Source: Nocardiopsis alborubida (GTDB lineage: Bacteria; Actinomycetota; Actinomycetes; Streptosporangiales; Streptosporangiaceae). From it: 64,000 bases of DNA. The notes below the pieces were generated by a model, which was given only the letters and a program-made list of their open reading frames with translations, was not told the origin of the DNA and made no database searches. Shown one piece after another: positions 1 to 9,642 of the stretch. Position 1 is the stretch's first letter. The number at the start of each line of letters is the position of its first letter. Position numbers and translations under genes: made by a program. The stretch covers positions 62,001 to 126,000 of the forward strand of contig NZ_JAAXPG010000018.1 in NCBI RefSeq assembly GCF_012396365.1. The letters are read 5' to 3'.

Positions 1-303
1 GGCCCGCTCGCGCAGCAGGAACGGCACGCCGCCGATGTGGTCCTCGTGCCCGTGGGTGAGCACGACCGCCTCGATGTCGTCGAGCCGGTCCCGGATGTAC
101 TCGAAGTCCGGCAGGATCAGGTCGACGCCGGGCTGCTCCTCCTCGGGGAAGAGCACGCCGCAGTCCACGATGAGCAGGCGCCCGTCGTACTCGAAGACCG
201 TCATGTTGCGGCCGATCTCACCGAGGCCGCCCAGCGGCACGATGCGCAGCACGCCCTTGCCCAGGGGCGGCGGCGAGCTCAGTTCGGGGTGCGGGTGACT
301 CAT
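1..303 (-). CDS. rnj: Ribonuclease J, N-terminal part (cut by window edge)
   Basis: The first 101 residues of ribonuclease J, an RNA-processing 5'-3' exonuclease/endonuclease of the beta-CASP metallo-beta-lactamase fold; the remainder lies left of the window. Visible are a variable proline-rich start, the strand around GGLGEIGRNM and the zinc-binding motif HGHEDHIGG at residues 84-92. The ATG overlaps the dapA stop (ATGA), and a GGAGGG ribosome site lies inside the dapA end, so the two are probably translationally coupled. The dapA-rnj order is common in actinomycetes, often with thyX upstream; thyX is not present here. Confidence 0.93.
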   Translation of the reverse strand, partial: MSHPHPELSSPPPLGKGVLRIVPLGGLGEIGRNMTVFEYDGRLLIVDCGVLFPEEEQPGVDLILPDFEYIRDRLDDIEAVVLTHGHEDHIGGVPFLLRERA

Positions 304-1271
304 ACGGATCCCTCCGTGAGGCGCTCGACGGCGACGGCGCTGGCGGGGACGGCCTGGTGCGGGGCGAGCCCGATCGGGCCCTTGACACCCGCGGCGGCCA
401 GGTCCTCGCGCAGGAGTGCCTGGAGCTCGGCGGAGGCGTCGGCGAGCGGAGTGCGGACCGGCCCGGAGGGCAGGCCGAACAGGTTGAGGACGGCCTTGGT
501 CGTGATGACGCCCTGGGTGCGGAACATGCCCGTGTAGACCGGCGTGAGGCGGCGGTGGATGGCCAGGGCCTGGCCGACCTCGCCCTTCTCGAAGGCGTCG
601 ATCATCTCGCGCAGGTCGGCGCCCACGATGTGGCCGACGACGCTGACGAACCCGGCCGCGCCGACGGACAGCAGCGGCAGGTTGAGGATGTCTGTGCCGC
701 AGTAGAAGGCCAGGTCGGTGCGCTCCATGACCCAGGAGCTGGCGCCGACGTTGTCCTTGGCGTCCTTGTTGGCGACGATGCGCGGGTGCTCGGCCAGGCG
801 GACCAGGGTCTCGGAGGCGATCGGCGTCCCGGTGCGGTGCGGGATGTCGTAGAGCATCACCGGCAGGTCGGTGGAGTCGGCGATCGACGTGAAGTGCCGG
901 ATGAGGCCTTCCTGCGGCGGCTTGTTGTAGTACGGGGTGACGGTCAGCAGACCGTGCGCCCCCGCCTTCTCGGCCGCCTTGGCCAGCCGGATGCTGTGGC
1001 GGGTGTCGTTGGTGCCGACCCCGGCCACGATCGTGGCGCGGTCGCCGACCGCCTCCAGGACGGACCGGAGCAGCCGGTCCTTCTCGTCGTCGCTGGTGGT
1101 GGGCGACTCGCCGGTGGTGCCGCTGATGACGAGGCCGTCGTTGTGCTGCTCGTCGACGAGGTAGGTGGCCAGTCGGGCCGCGCCCTCGTAGTCGAGTTCC
1201 CCGTCCTCCAGCATCGGAGTGACCATCGCGGTCAACATCTTGCCGAACGGGCGGTTCTTGGTGTCCATCAT
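300..1271 (-). CDS. dapA: 4-hydroxy-tetrahydrodipicolinate synthase
   Basis: Condenses pyruvate with aspartate semialdehyde, the first committed step to diaminopimelate and lysine, in the cytoplasm. The 323-residue protein has the usual family length and TIM-barrel motifs: GTTGESPT (51-58), PYYNKPPQEG (113-122), YDIPHRTG (141-148, with the proton-relay Tyr141 and Arg146) and the Schiff-base lysine in ANKDAKDN (Lys169). Two ATG codons stand in tandem at the start (1271 and 1268); neither has a strong ribosome site and the family does not decide between them. It overlaps rnj by four bases. A hairpin (1290-1317) lies just upstream in the leader. Confidence 0.95.
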   Translation of the reverse strand: MMDTKNRPFGKMLTAMVTPMLEDGELDYEGAARLATYLVDEQHNDGLVISGTTGESPTTSDDEKDRLLRSVLEAVGDRATIVAGVGTNDTRHSIRLAKAAEKAGAHGLLTVTPYYNKPPQEGLIRHFTSIADSTDLPVMLYDIPHRTGTPIASETLVRLAEHPRIVANKDAKDNVGASSWVMERTDLAFYCGTDILNLPLLSVGAAGFVSVVGHIVGADLREMIDAFEKGEVGQALAIHRRLTPVYTGMFRTQGVITTKAVLNLFGLPSGPVRTPLADASAELQALLREDLAAAGVKGPIGLAPHQAVPASAVAVERLTEGSV

Positions 1272-1622
1272 CGTGTGTGAAAGGCGTGCGGACCGCCGCC
1301 CTCGGGCGGTGGGGTCCGTGGTTGCCCCTCCTCCTCTCGGTGTACTCCGAAACAGTTGTGGTCTCCCGTGCGGACGTTTCGGGCACGGGTGGTCGGCGCT
1401 GCGTGTGCGCCACCGCGACCGGCGGATGCGCGACGGTCGCGGGAAAGATCTGTGGTGCCCCGGTGGCGGGGACTCGGGGCCGGGCCCCGTACGGTCCACC
1501 GTCCTCGTGGGTCGAGGTTGGTGGGCCCCGGCAAGACGAACCTACCCGCCCCGGGCCCGTGCCATCCGGCCGGGCCCGGGGGCCGCCCGCAGTTCAGGGC
1601 GGACGGGGTCCGTAGGAAGAGG
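1272..1622. other. 351-bp intergenic region upstream of dapA
   Basis: No coding region with convincing codon use was found on either strand. Apart from the dapA leader hairpin there is a purine-rich stretch (minus strand GAGAGGAGGAGGGG near 1335) that looks like a strong ribosome site but has no plausible reading frame behind it. Confidence 0.5.
1290..1317 (-). promoter_or_regulatory. Hairpin in the dapA leader
   Basis: An inner stem CCGCCC/GGGCGG with a two-base loop is enclosed by a second pairing GGACC/GGTCC. It ends about 20 nt before the dapA start. It could be an attenuator, a processing site or chance in GC-rich DNA; no regulator is implied by the sequence. Confidence 0.3.
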
Positions 1623-2003
1623 CTAGTCGTCGTTGCCGTCGGGCAGGAACATGCTGAGCAGCCAGCTGACGATGGTGACGACGATCGCGCCCCAGAAGGC
1701 GGGCCAGAACCCGTCGATGTGGAAGGGAAGGTCGAACAGGCCCGCGATCCAGTTGGTGAGCATGAGCAGCAGCGCGTTCACCAAGAGGCCGATCAGCCCC
1801 AGGGTCAGAGCGTAGAACAGGCATCCGACCGTTTTGACGATCGGTTTGATCACCGCGTTGACCACGCCGAAGATGGCACCGACGGCGAGGTAGACCAGGA
1901 TCTGGCCGACCGTGTCCTGTGCGGTGACTTCGATGCCGTCGATCAGGAGGACAGCCGCCCAAAGGGCGAGCGCGTTCACGATAACTCTGATAATGAGGCT
2001 CAC
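1623..2003 (-). CDS. Small membrane protein, phage-holin superfamily IV type
   Basis: A 126-residue hydrophobic protein with four predicted membrane segments resembling the PF04020 family (actinobacterial four-helix holin-like proteins); cellular role unknown. Motifs seen: the start SLIIRVIVNALALWAA, then an IFGVVNAVIKPIVK loop, a typical family signature, and a charged GNDD tail. I prefer the GTG at 2003 because homologues begin with this kind of sequence; an upstream TTG at 2030 would add nine residues. No clear ribosome site precedes either. The next upstream gene (acetyltransferase) is divergent. Confidence 0.85.
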   Translation of the reverse strand: MSLIIRVIVNALALWAAVLLIDGIEVTAQDTVGQILVYLAVGAIFGVVNAVIKPIVKTVGCLFYALTLGLIGLLVNALLLMLTNWIAGLFDLPFHIDGFWPAFWGAIVVTIVSWLLSMFLPDGNDD

Positions 2004-2050
2004 AACGTAGATGTTCGCATGCTGTGGCAAGGTCCGGAAACTCCGGCGTA

Positions 2051-2065
2051 GGTGATCTTGTCACC
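2051..2065. promoter_or_regulatory. Inverted repeat between divergent genes
   Basis: GGTGA-TCTTG-TCACC, perfect five-base arms, lies between the divergent holin-like gene and the acetyltransferase gene. Position fits an operator, but short arms of this type occur by chance. Confidence 0.25.
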
Positions 2066-2099
2066 AGGCGTGTCGCCCACCCCCGAAGGAGAGTCCTCC

Positions 2100-2654
2100 G
2101 TGTCCAGTGCCCGGTTCGTCCGCCCCGCCCGTACCGCCGACGTGGAAGCGGTGGTCGACATCCAGGTGGCGTCGTGGCGGGCGGTGTACGGGACGCTGCT
2201 GCCCGACGAGGTGTCGGGCGCGCTGGGCGGTGAGGAGGCCCGGGAGCAGTTCCGCGAGCGGTGGACGGCTGCCCTGGAGTCGCCGCCGACCTCCCGGCAC
2301 CGGCTGGTGGTGGCCACCGACGAGGTGGAGGGGACGCGCACGGTCGTGGGCTTCGCCGCGTTCGGCCCCGCCGGGGACCCGGACCTGTGGCCCGCCACGG
2401 ACGCGGAGGTGTTCGCCCTGCACGTGGACCCCGCCCGGGCGCGTCAGGGGCACGGCAGCCGCCTGGTGAACGCGTGCGTGGACCACCTGGTCGAGGACGG
2501 TTTCGGCACGCTGCACGTGTGGGTGCCCGAGGCCGACAACGTGCTGCGGGCGTTCTTCGAGGCCTCGGGGTGGCGCGCGGACGGCGCACGCCGTGAGATC
2601 GACATGGGCCGGCTGCTGCCGATGGTGCGCCTGCACGCGGCGATCTCCCAGTAG
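2100..2654 (+). CDS. GNAT-family N-acetyltransferase
   Basis: A 184-residue Gcn5-related acetyltransferase; the substrate cannot be read from the sequence. The fold is recognisable from the N-terminal FVRPARTADVEAVVDI strand-helix, the central beta strand ending FALHVDPARARQGHGSRL, which holds the acetyl-CoA pyrophosphate loop (R-x-x-G-x-G/S form), and the C-terminal YWERRG-like element replaced here by FFEASGWRADG. The GTG at 2100 is chosen because GAAGGAG stands seven bases before it. It is a single gene, divergent from the holin-like gene and followed by menA. Confidence 0.85.
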   Translation: MSSARFVRPARTADVEAVVDIQVASWRAVYGTLLPDEVSGALGGEEAREQFRERWTAALESPPTSRHRLVVATDEVEGTRTVVGFAAFGPAGDPDLWPATDAEVFALHVDPARARQGHGSRLVNACVDHLVEDGFGTLHVWVPEADNVLRAFFEASGWRADGARREIDMGRLLPMVRLHAAISQ

Positions 2655-2795
2655 GGGGCGAGGAGGGGCGCGGGCGGGTCCGCGAACGGTTCCCGTGCCG
2701 GGGCGCGGGCGGGAGTGCCGCTGGCAGGGTCTAACGTGGGGTGGTTGTCGCGGCGCGCACGGGCGCGCCGGTGGTGAGCGGGGAGGGGCCGGAGC

Positions 2796-3668
2796 GTGGC
2801 CACGGTCAGTGAATGGGTCTCGGGGCTGCGCCCCCGTACGCTACCGAATTCGGTCGTTCCGGTGGCGGTCGGCACGGCCCTGGCCTTCGCCCTGGACGGG
2901 TTCGTCTGGTGGAAGGCGCTGCTGGCCCTGGTGGTGTCCATGGCGCTCCAGGTCGGCGTGAACTTCGCCAACGACTACAGCGACGGCGTCAAGGGCACCG
3001 ACACCGAGGCGCGGACAGGGCCGACCCGGCTGACCGCCACCGGTCTGGCCGCCCCGAGGCAGGTGCTGGCGGCGGCCCTGGGCAGCTTCGCGTTCGCGGG
3101 GGCGGTGGGCCTGGTGCTGGTGGCCACGTCCTCGTGGTGGCTGCTGCTGGTGGGCGCCCTGGCGATCGCGGCGGCCTGGTACTACACGGGGGGCCGCAGC
3201 CCGTACGGGTACCGGGGCCTGGGCGAGGTCTCGGTGTTCGTGTTCTTCGGCCTCGTGGCCGTGGTGGGCACGGTGTTCGTACAGCTGGGCTCCGCGCCGT
3301 GGCAGGCCTGGGTGGCGTCGGTCCCGGTGGGCCTGCTGTCCTGCTCGGTGCTGGTGATCAACAACCTGCGCGACATCCCGACCGACCGCGAGACCGGCAA
3401 GGTCACGCTGGCCGTTCGGCTGGGCGACACCGGCACCCGCCGCCTGTACGGGGGCGCGATCGCGCTCTCCTACGCGGCGGCGCTGGTGCTGACCCCGGTG
3501 TTCTGGTGGACGCCGCTGGTGCTGGTGTCGGTGCCGCTGGCGGTGCCGCCGCTGCGGCGCGTGCTGGGCGGCCAGACCGGTCGAGACCTGGTACTGGGCC
3601 TGGGCGAGACGGGAAGGCTCCAGATGGCCTTCGGCGTGCTGTTCTCGGTCGGACTGCTCCTGGGGTGA
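2796..3668 (+). CDS. menA: 1,4-dihydroxy-2-naphthoate polyprenyltransferase
   Basis: An integral membrane UbiA-family prenyltransferase (290 residues) that attaches the isoprenoid tail to 1,4-dihydroxy-2-naphthoate to make demethylmenaquinone. It shows the first aspartate-rich motif NFANDYSDGVKGTD, the second motif NNLRDIPTDRETGK with the following LAVRLG, and eight to nine hydrophobic segments. The opening GLRPRTLPNSVVPV is typical of MenA. The GTG start follows GGAGGGGCC. Other men genes are absent here, as is usual when menA stands apart from the main men cluster. A possible -10 element TAACGT lies about 60 nt upstream. Confidence 0.95.
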   Translation: MATVSEWVSGLRPRTLPNSVVPVAVGTALAFALDGFVWWKALLALVVSMALQVGVNFANDYSDGVKGTDTEARTGPTRLTATGLAAPRQVLAAALGSFAFAGAVGLVLVATSSWWLLLVGALAIAAAWYYTGGRSPYGYRGLGEVSVFVFFGLVAVVGTVFVQLGSAPWQAWVASVPVGLLSCSVLVINNLRDIPTDRETGKVTLAVRLGDTGTRRLYGGAIALSYAAALVLTPVFWWTPLVLVSVPLAVPPLRRVLGGQTGRDLVLGLGETGRLQMAFGVLFSVGLLLG

Positions 3669-3748
3669 GGCGGTGGCCGTCCGCAGCCGACGGGCCCTTC
3701 GTGAGCGGGCCCGGACGCGCCCGTGACCGCCAGGAGACCCACGGGCTC

Positions 3749-3754
3749 TAGCCT
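3749..3754 (+). promoter_or_regulatory. -10 element of a leaderless start
   Basis: TAGCCT ends eight bases before the ATG at 3763, and there is no ribosome site. This is the geometry of actinobacterial leaderless transcripts, where transcription starts on the first base of the start codon. Confidence 0.5.
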
Positions 3755-3762
3755 TCCGGGGC

Positions 3763-4443
3763 ATGGCGACCCCCCGCACGACCGCCGTGGCCCTCATCGC
3801 CGCGGCGCTGACGCTGATCGCGACCGCCTGCTCCGGAGGCAACCCGGCCGAGGCTCCCCAGGGGCCCGAGGCCTCCCTCGACCACAGGACCGACCTCCCG
3901 GAGGGGAGCGCCTCCCCGACCGGGGCGACCCGGGAGGATCCGCCTCCGCCTCCGCCTCCCGTGCCCGGGGACGGCGGAGCGGAGGGGGACGGGGCCGAGA
4001 GCGGCGCGGCGGAGGATGACGGGGCCCGGGACGGCCGCGAGCCACGGGAGCCGCGCGACGAGGTGACCGTGCGGCGCGGGGGCACCGAGCTGGTCGTGGG
4101 CGTGCGCGAGCTGGTCAGCGGCGGGGCGACGGTCGAGCTGGTGCTGCGGATCCACAACGGCGGGGACGCCGACAGCCCGGCGTTCGCGGAGCTGGTGGGC
4201 TCGGACGAGGGCATGGCCGCGGTCGAGCTGGTCGACGCCGCCAACGGCAGGGTGCACCGCGTGGCGCGGGACGCCTCGGGCGGATGCGTCTGCTCCGACC
4301 CCGACCCCGCGCTGGTGCTGCGGCCGGGCGACACCGTGGAGCTCAGCGCGACCTTCGCGTCCCCGCCGGAGGACGTGGGGACGATGGACGTGCGCGTCCC
4401 GCTGGCCGGTACGTTCACCGGGGTGCGCGTTGTCCGCGGATGA
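3763..4443 (+). CDS. Predicted lipoprotein of unknown function
   Basis: A 226-residue exported protein not matched to a named family. A signal peptide (residues 1-22) ends in a lipobox-like LIATAC with Cys23 as the lipidated residue. Residues 24-100 are low-complexity, rich in Pro, Gly, Asp and Glu, including a six-proline run. The C-terminal half (about 100-226) looks like a single beta-sandwich domain with alternating hydrophobic strands and a conspicuous GGCVCSD pair of cysteines, which could form a disulphide or bind metal. It overlaps the next gene by 14 bases, so the two probably act together at the cell surface. Function is unknown. Confidence 0.8.
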   Translation: MATPRTTAVALIAAALTLIATACSGGNPAEAPQGPEASLDHRTDLPEGSASPTGATREDPPPPPPPVPGDGGAEGDGAESGAAEDDGARDGREPREPRDEVTVRRGGTELVVGVRELVSGGATVELVLRIHNGGDADSPAFAELVGSDEGMAAVELVDAANGRVHRVARDASGGCVCSDPDPALVLRPGDTVELSATFASPPEDVGTMDVRVPLAGTFTGVRVVRG

Positions 4444-4723
4444 GGGGCGGGGGGCTCCGGGGCGGCGGGGACCCCTCAGGAGGCGGTCCCTCGGCTTCCT
4501 CGTGCTGGCCGTCCTGGCCGCCGCCTACACCGCCTACCTCGGGTACGCCCTGCTGTGGGAGCCGCCGCAGCCCCCGCCCGCCGGGCACCGCGGTGAGCTG
4601 GTCGTTCCCGCGGTCAACGACGCCCCGGTGGCCACCGCCCCCGTCCTGGACCCGGAGGCGGGGGTGGAGGAGCTGGAGGCGCCCGTGGAGGACCTGGACC
4701 TGCCGGTGGCGGGCGCACGCTGA
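4430..4723 (+). CDS. Small single-pass membrane protein, unknown
   Basis: A 97-residue protein with a basic N-terminus (RRGPLRRRS), one membrane segment at about residues 21-43 and an acidic, proline-rich outer tail. Topology would place the tail outside the cell. No family is recognised. Start is the TTG at 4430, inside the end of the lipoprotein gene; no better in-frame start was found, and the ribosome site is weak. The 14-base overlap with the lipoprotein gene supports co-translation and a shared role. Confidence 0.6.
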   Translation: MSADEGRGAPGRRGPLRRRSLGFLVLAVLAAAYTAYLGYALLWEPPQPPPAGHRGELVVPAVNDAPVATAPVLDPEAGVEELEAPVEDLDLPVAGAR

Positions 4724-4834
4724 GACGACGCGCCGAACGCCGGGAGGCCGCGTTGGGCCCCGGTCCGGCGGGGAGGAGTTAGGATGCGCGCACCCCGGAC
4801 ACGCGCGTACGACACGGCAGGGAGAGACGACACC

Positions 4835-5518
4835 GTGCCAAGCGAGAACACCGCCCCCGACCCCCTCGACCGTCTTCCGGACCCGCAGGAGTGGGCACGG
4901 CGCTCGGCCCTCCAGGCCGCGGCGTTCGACGCGATCGGAGAACGCTACGACGAGGCCTTCCCCCGCAAGGAGGGCCAGGAGGACCGGGTCCGCCGACTGC
5001 TGGACCTGCTGCCGCCCGGTGCGCACGTGCTCGACCTGGGCTCGGGTACGGGCCTACCCACCGCCCGGCAGCTCGTGGCGGCGGGGGCGCGGGTCACCGG
5101 CTACGAGATCTCCGGGCGGATGGTCGAGATCGCCCGCCGCAACGTGCCGGAGGCGACGTTCGTCCGGGCCGACATCCTCGACCTGGACCCCTCGGAGTCC
5201 TCCTACGACGCCATCGTGGCGTTCTTCTCCCTGCTGTGCCTGCCCAGGGCCCGCATCCCCGAGGCGCTGAGCCGCGTCCGCGCCTCCCTGGTCCCGGGCG
5301 GCCTGCTGTGCCTGTCCATGGTGGAGGCCGACCTGGACGACGCCCCGATCCCCTTCCTGGGCACGGACATCCGGGTGTCGGGTTACCCGAACTGGGAGCT
5401 GCGCCGGGTGGTGGAGGGCGCCGGGCTGGTCGTGGAGGACGAGCGGGTCGTCTCCTACGAACCCGAGGGCGCCCGGCCCGAGGTCCAGGTGTTCCTCACC
5501 TGCCGCCGCGGCGCGTGA
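4835..5518 (+). CDS. Class I SAM-dependent methyltransferase
   Basis: A 227-residue methyltransferase of the Methyltransf_25/11 type; substrate unknown. The SAM-binding motif I is VLDLGSGTGLPT (about residues 71-82), followed by the acidic end of beta 2 (GYEISGRM), motif II RADILDLD and the post-III region LVPGGLLCLSM. The GTG at 4835 is preferred because GGGAGAGA precedes it by seven bases; an ATG 51 bases upstream is in frame but lacks a ribosome site. A TTAGGAT element about 55 bases upstream may be the -10 box. Confidence 0.85.
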   Translation: MPSENTAPDPLDRLPDPQEWARRSALQAAAFDAIGERYDEAFPRKEGQEDRVRRLLDLLPPGAHVLDLGSGTGLPTARQLVAAGARVTGYEISGRMVEIARRNVPEATFVRADILDLDPSESSYDAIVAFFSLLCLPRARIPEALSRVRASLVPGGLLCLSMVEADLDDAPIPFLGTDIRVSGYPNWELRRVVEGAGLVVEDERVVSYEPEGARPEVQVFLTCRRGA

Positions 5519-5526
5519 GACGGATC

Positions 5527-5554
5527 GGGGCCGCGCCCTGCCCGGCGCGGCCCC
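5527..5554. terminator. Bidirectional terminator
   Basis: Perfect 11-bp stem GGGGCCGCGCC/GGCGCGGCCCC with a six-base loop between the convergent methyltransferase and dapB genes. No T-run follows, which is common in actinomycetes. Confidence 0.7.
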
Positions 5555-5635
5555 GCGCGGTGACCGGAAAGCGCCTCCGTCGGCACCGCGGGTCCGGCCC
5601 CGCGCATCACACCGGCAACGGTTCCGGTCGGCCCG

Positions 5636-7493
<1,858 letters not shown>

Positions 7494-7558
7494 GGTGCCT
7501 CCTGTGTCCCCGAAGATGTACCCGGGACAGGTGGTGTCGGAAAGATGGGCGAGGCCGG

Positions 7559-8302
7559 TCAGTCGATCGGGCGGACCTCGGTGTGCTCCCCCGTGGCCGT
7601 GACCACCGAGTCCTGGGGGACCTCGCGCCACCCGGGAGCGTCGTCGAAGGGTTCGGAGGCAAGGAAGACCCCGCCGTCCGGCTCGCGCAGGGTGAACAGG
7701 GTGTCCCCGGCCGCGGTGGCGGCGAGGGTTTCGCCGTCGCTGGCCAGCAGGTTGTAGCGGCCCCCGGAGTGCTTGCGGGCCTCACGGACCACGGTGGCCA
7801 GGGTTTCGGACAGGTTCTGGGAGTTCCGCCACAGACGCACGGTGTGCGCGAACAGCGGCGCGGAGTCGAGCGCGGCGCGGGCGTCCAGCGCGCCGCGCGG
7901 CGGGGGCGCGGCGAACGCGGCGTTGAGCGCCTCGTCGTCCTCCACCGCGCCGTTGTGGCTGAACAGCAGCCGGTCGGCGCGGAAGGGCTGGGCACCCGAC
8001 TCCTCCGAGCCGAACCCGACGGTGGCGTCGCGCACGGCGGCCACCACGCACCCGGAGGTGATGGCGCGGGCGGCGTCGGCGAAGGAGGCGTCACCCCAGA
8101 CGGGCATGGCGCGGCGGTAGCGCAGCGGTTCGGCGCGGACGTCCCCCGGGGGGTACCAGCCGACGCCGAACCCGTCGGCGTTGACGGTGCCGTACCGCTG
8201 CATGCGCGGCGCCCAGGACTGGACGTGCAGCGAGTGGGGCGCCGCGTACAGCAGGTCGTGCACCGTGCGCGGCGGCCCCAGGTAGGCGAGGTGTCGGCAC
8301 AT
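7559..8302 (-). CDS. egtC: Ergothioneine gamma-glutamyl hydrolase (class II glutamine amidotransferase fold)
   Basis: Removes the glutamyl group from gamma-glutamyl-hercynylcysteine sulfoxide. The 247-residue protein begins MCRHLAYLG, so Cys2 becomes the N-terminal catalytic nucleophile after loss of Met, as in Ntn hydrolases. Further family motifs are [10 protein letters not shown] and LLFSHNGAV. The ATG overlaps the egtB stop by one base (TGATG), indicating coupled translation. Confidence 0.94.
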   Translation of the reverse strand: MCRHLAYLGPPRTVHDLLYAAPHSLHVQSWAPRMQRYGTVNADGFGVGWYPPGDVRAEPLRYRRAMPVWGDASFADAARAITSGCVVAAVRDATVGFGSEESGAQPFRADRLLFSHNGAVEDDEALNAAFAAPPPRGALDARAALDSAPLFAHTVRLWRNSQNLSETLATVVREARKHSGGRYNLLASDGETLAATAAGDTLFTLREPDGGVFLASEPFDDAPGWREVPQDSVVTATGEHTEVRPID

Positions 8303-9642
8303 CAGACGGGTTCCGCGTCGCGCGCGCAGCGGAACCCGCTGAAGATCTGCCGTCGGATCGGATGGTCCCAGTTGCGGAACGTGGCGCGGACCGCGGTGGG
8401 GTGGGTGGCCCAGGACCCGCCCCTCAGCACCTTGTACCCGTCGTCGAAGAACGCCTCCGAGTAGTCCTCGTACGGGAAGGCGCGGAACCCCGGGTAGCCG
8501 GTGAAGGTGGTGGAGGTCCACTCCCACACGTCGCCGATCAGCTGCTGGACGCCCAGCGGCGAGGCGCCGTCGGGGTGCAGTCCGGCCGGGGAGGGGCCGA
8601 GCCTGCGCTGGCCCAGGTTGGCGTGGCCGGGTCCGGGTCCGGTGTCGCCCCACGGGTAGCGCCGGGACCGGCCGCTGGCCGGGTCGAACCGCGCGGCCTT
8701 CTCCCACTCGGGCTCGCTCGGCAGGCGCTTGCCCGCCCAGGCCGCGTAGGCCTGGGCCTCGTGGAAGCACACGTGCTGCACGGGTTCGTCGGGGGGCACC
8801 ATCTCCTGGCGGCCGAACCGGCGGCGGGACCACCCGGTCCCCTCCCTGGTCCAGAAGGCCGGGGAGAGGGCTCCCCGCCTCTCCTTCCACTCCCAGCCGT
8901 CGCGGGTCCACCAGCGGCGGGTCTGGTAGCCGCCGTCGTCCATGAACTCCTGGTAGGCGGCGTTGGTGACGAGCCCGGTGTCGATCCAGTAGGGGCCCAG
9001 GTCGACGGTGCGCGCGGGGCGCTCGTTGTCGTAGGCCCAGGGGTCGTCGTCGGTGCCCATGGTGAAGGGGCCCCCGGGCACGAACACCTCGCTCCGGACC
9101 GGCGGACGCAGCGCGGTGACCAGCCCGGCCTCCTCCAGCAGGACGGGTTCGCCCCTGCGGAGCTGGTGGGTGGCGAGCATGGTCTCGCCGTGCTGGTGCT
9201 CGTGCTGGATGACCATGTGGAAGACGAATCCGGCCTCCAGCAGGGACCGTTCGCCGTCCGGGCCGGTCCCCGTCCGGGAGAGGTCGGCGGCCTCCAGCGC
9301 GTCGAGCACCTCCCGGCGCACGCGCGCGTTGTAGTCGCGGGCCTCCTCGGGCCGCAGCAGCGGCAGGCTGACCCGTTCGGCGCGCGGGTTCTCGAAGGCG
9401 TCGTAGAGGGTGTCGATGTCCGGGCGCAGCGCCTCGCGCCCACCGGCGGCGCGCAGCAGCCACTGCTCCTCGTAGTTGCCCACGTGTGCCAGGTCCCAGA
9501 CCAGCGGCGACATCAGGGGCGAGTGCTGGGCGAGCAGCTCACCCTCGTCGAGGGCGTCGAGGGTCAGCCCGTTGCTGCGGTCCCTGGCCCGGTCGAGTTC
9601 GGCGGCGATGCGCTCCTTGGCGAGCTCCTGTTCGTGGTTCAC
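8302..9642 (-). CDS. egtB: Hercynine oxygenase (iron-dependent sulfoxide synthase)
   Basis: Joins hercynine with gamma-glutamylcysteine and O2 to form the sulfoxide. The 446-residue protein has an N-terminal DinB_2 domain with the iron-binding histidines in WDLAHVGNYEEQW and HMVIQHEHQHGET, and a C-terminal FGE-sulfatase domain from about residue 190 (GGPFTMGTDDD, then PVQHVCFHEAQAYAAW and VLRGGSWAT). The GTG start overlaps the egtA stop (GTGA) and AAGGAG stands five bases upstream. Confidence 0.95.
   Translation of the reverse strand: MNHEQELAKERIAAELDRARDRSNGLTLDALDEGELLAQHSPLMSPLVWDLAHVGNYEEQWLLRAAGGREALRPDIDTLYDAFENPRAERVSLPLLRPEEARDYNARVRREVLDALEAADLSRTGTGPDGERSLLEAGFVFHMVIQHEHQHGETMLATHQLRRGEPVLLEEAGLVTALRPPVRSEVFVPGGPFTMGTDDDPWAYDNERPARTVDLGPYWIDTGLVTNAAYQEFMDDGGYQTRRWWTRDGWEWKERRGALSPAFWTREGTGWSRRRFGRQEMVPPDEPVQHVCFHEAQAYAAWAGKRLPSEPEWEKAARFDPASGRSRRYPWGDTGPGPGHANLGQRRLGPSPAGLHPDGASPLGVQQLIGDVWEWTSTTFTGYPGFRAFPYEDYSEAFFDDGYKVLRGGSWATHPTAVRATFRNWDHPIRRQIFSGFRCARDAEPV

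Noticed and set aside
300..1499. Longer dapA starting at 1499
   Set aside because: The extra 76 residues are Arg/Pro/Gly-rich and lie before the natural DapA start.
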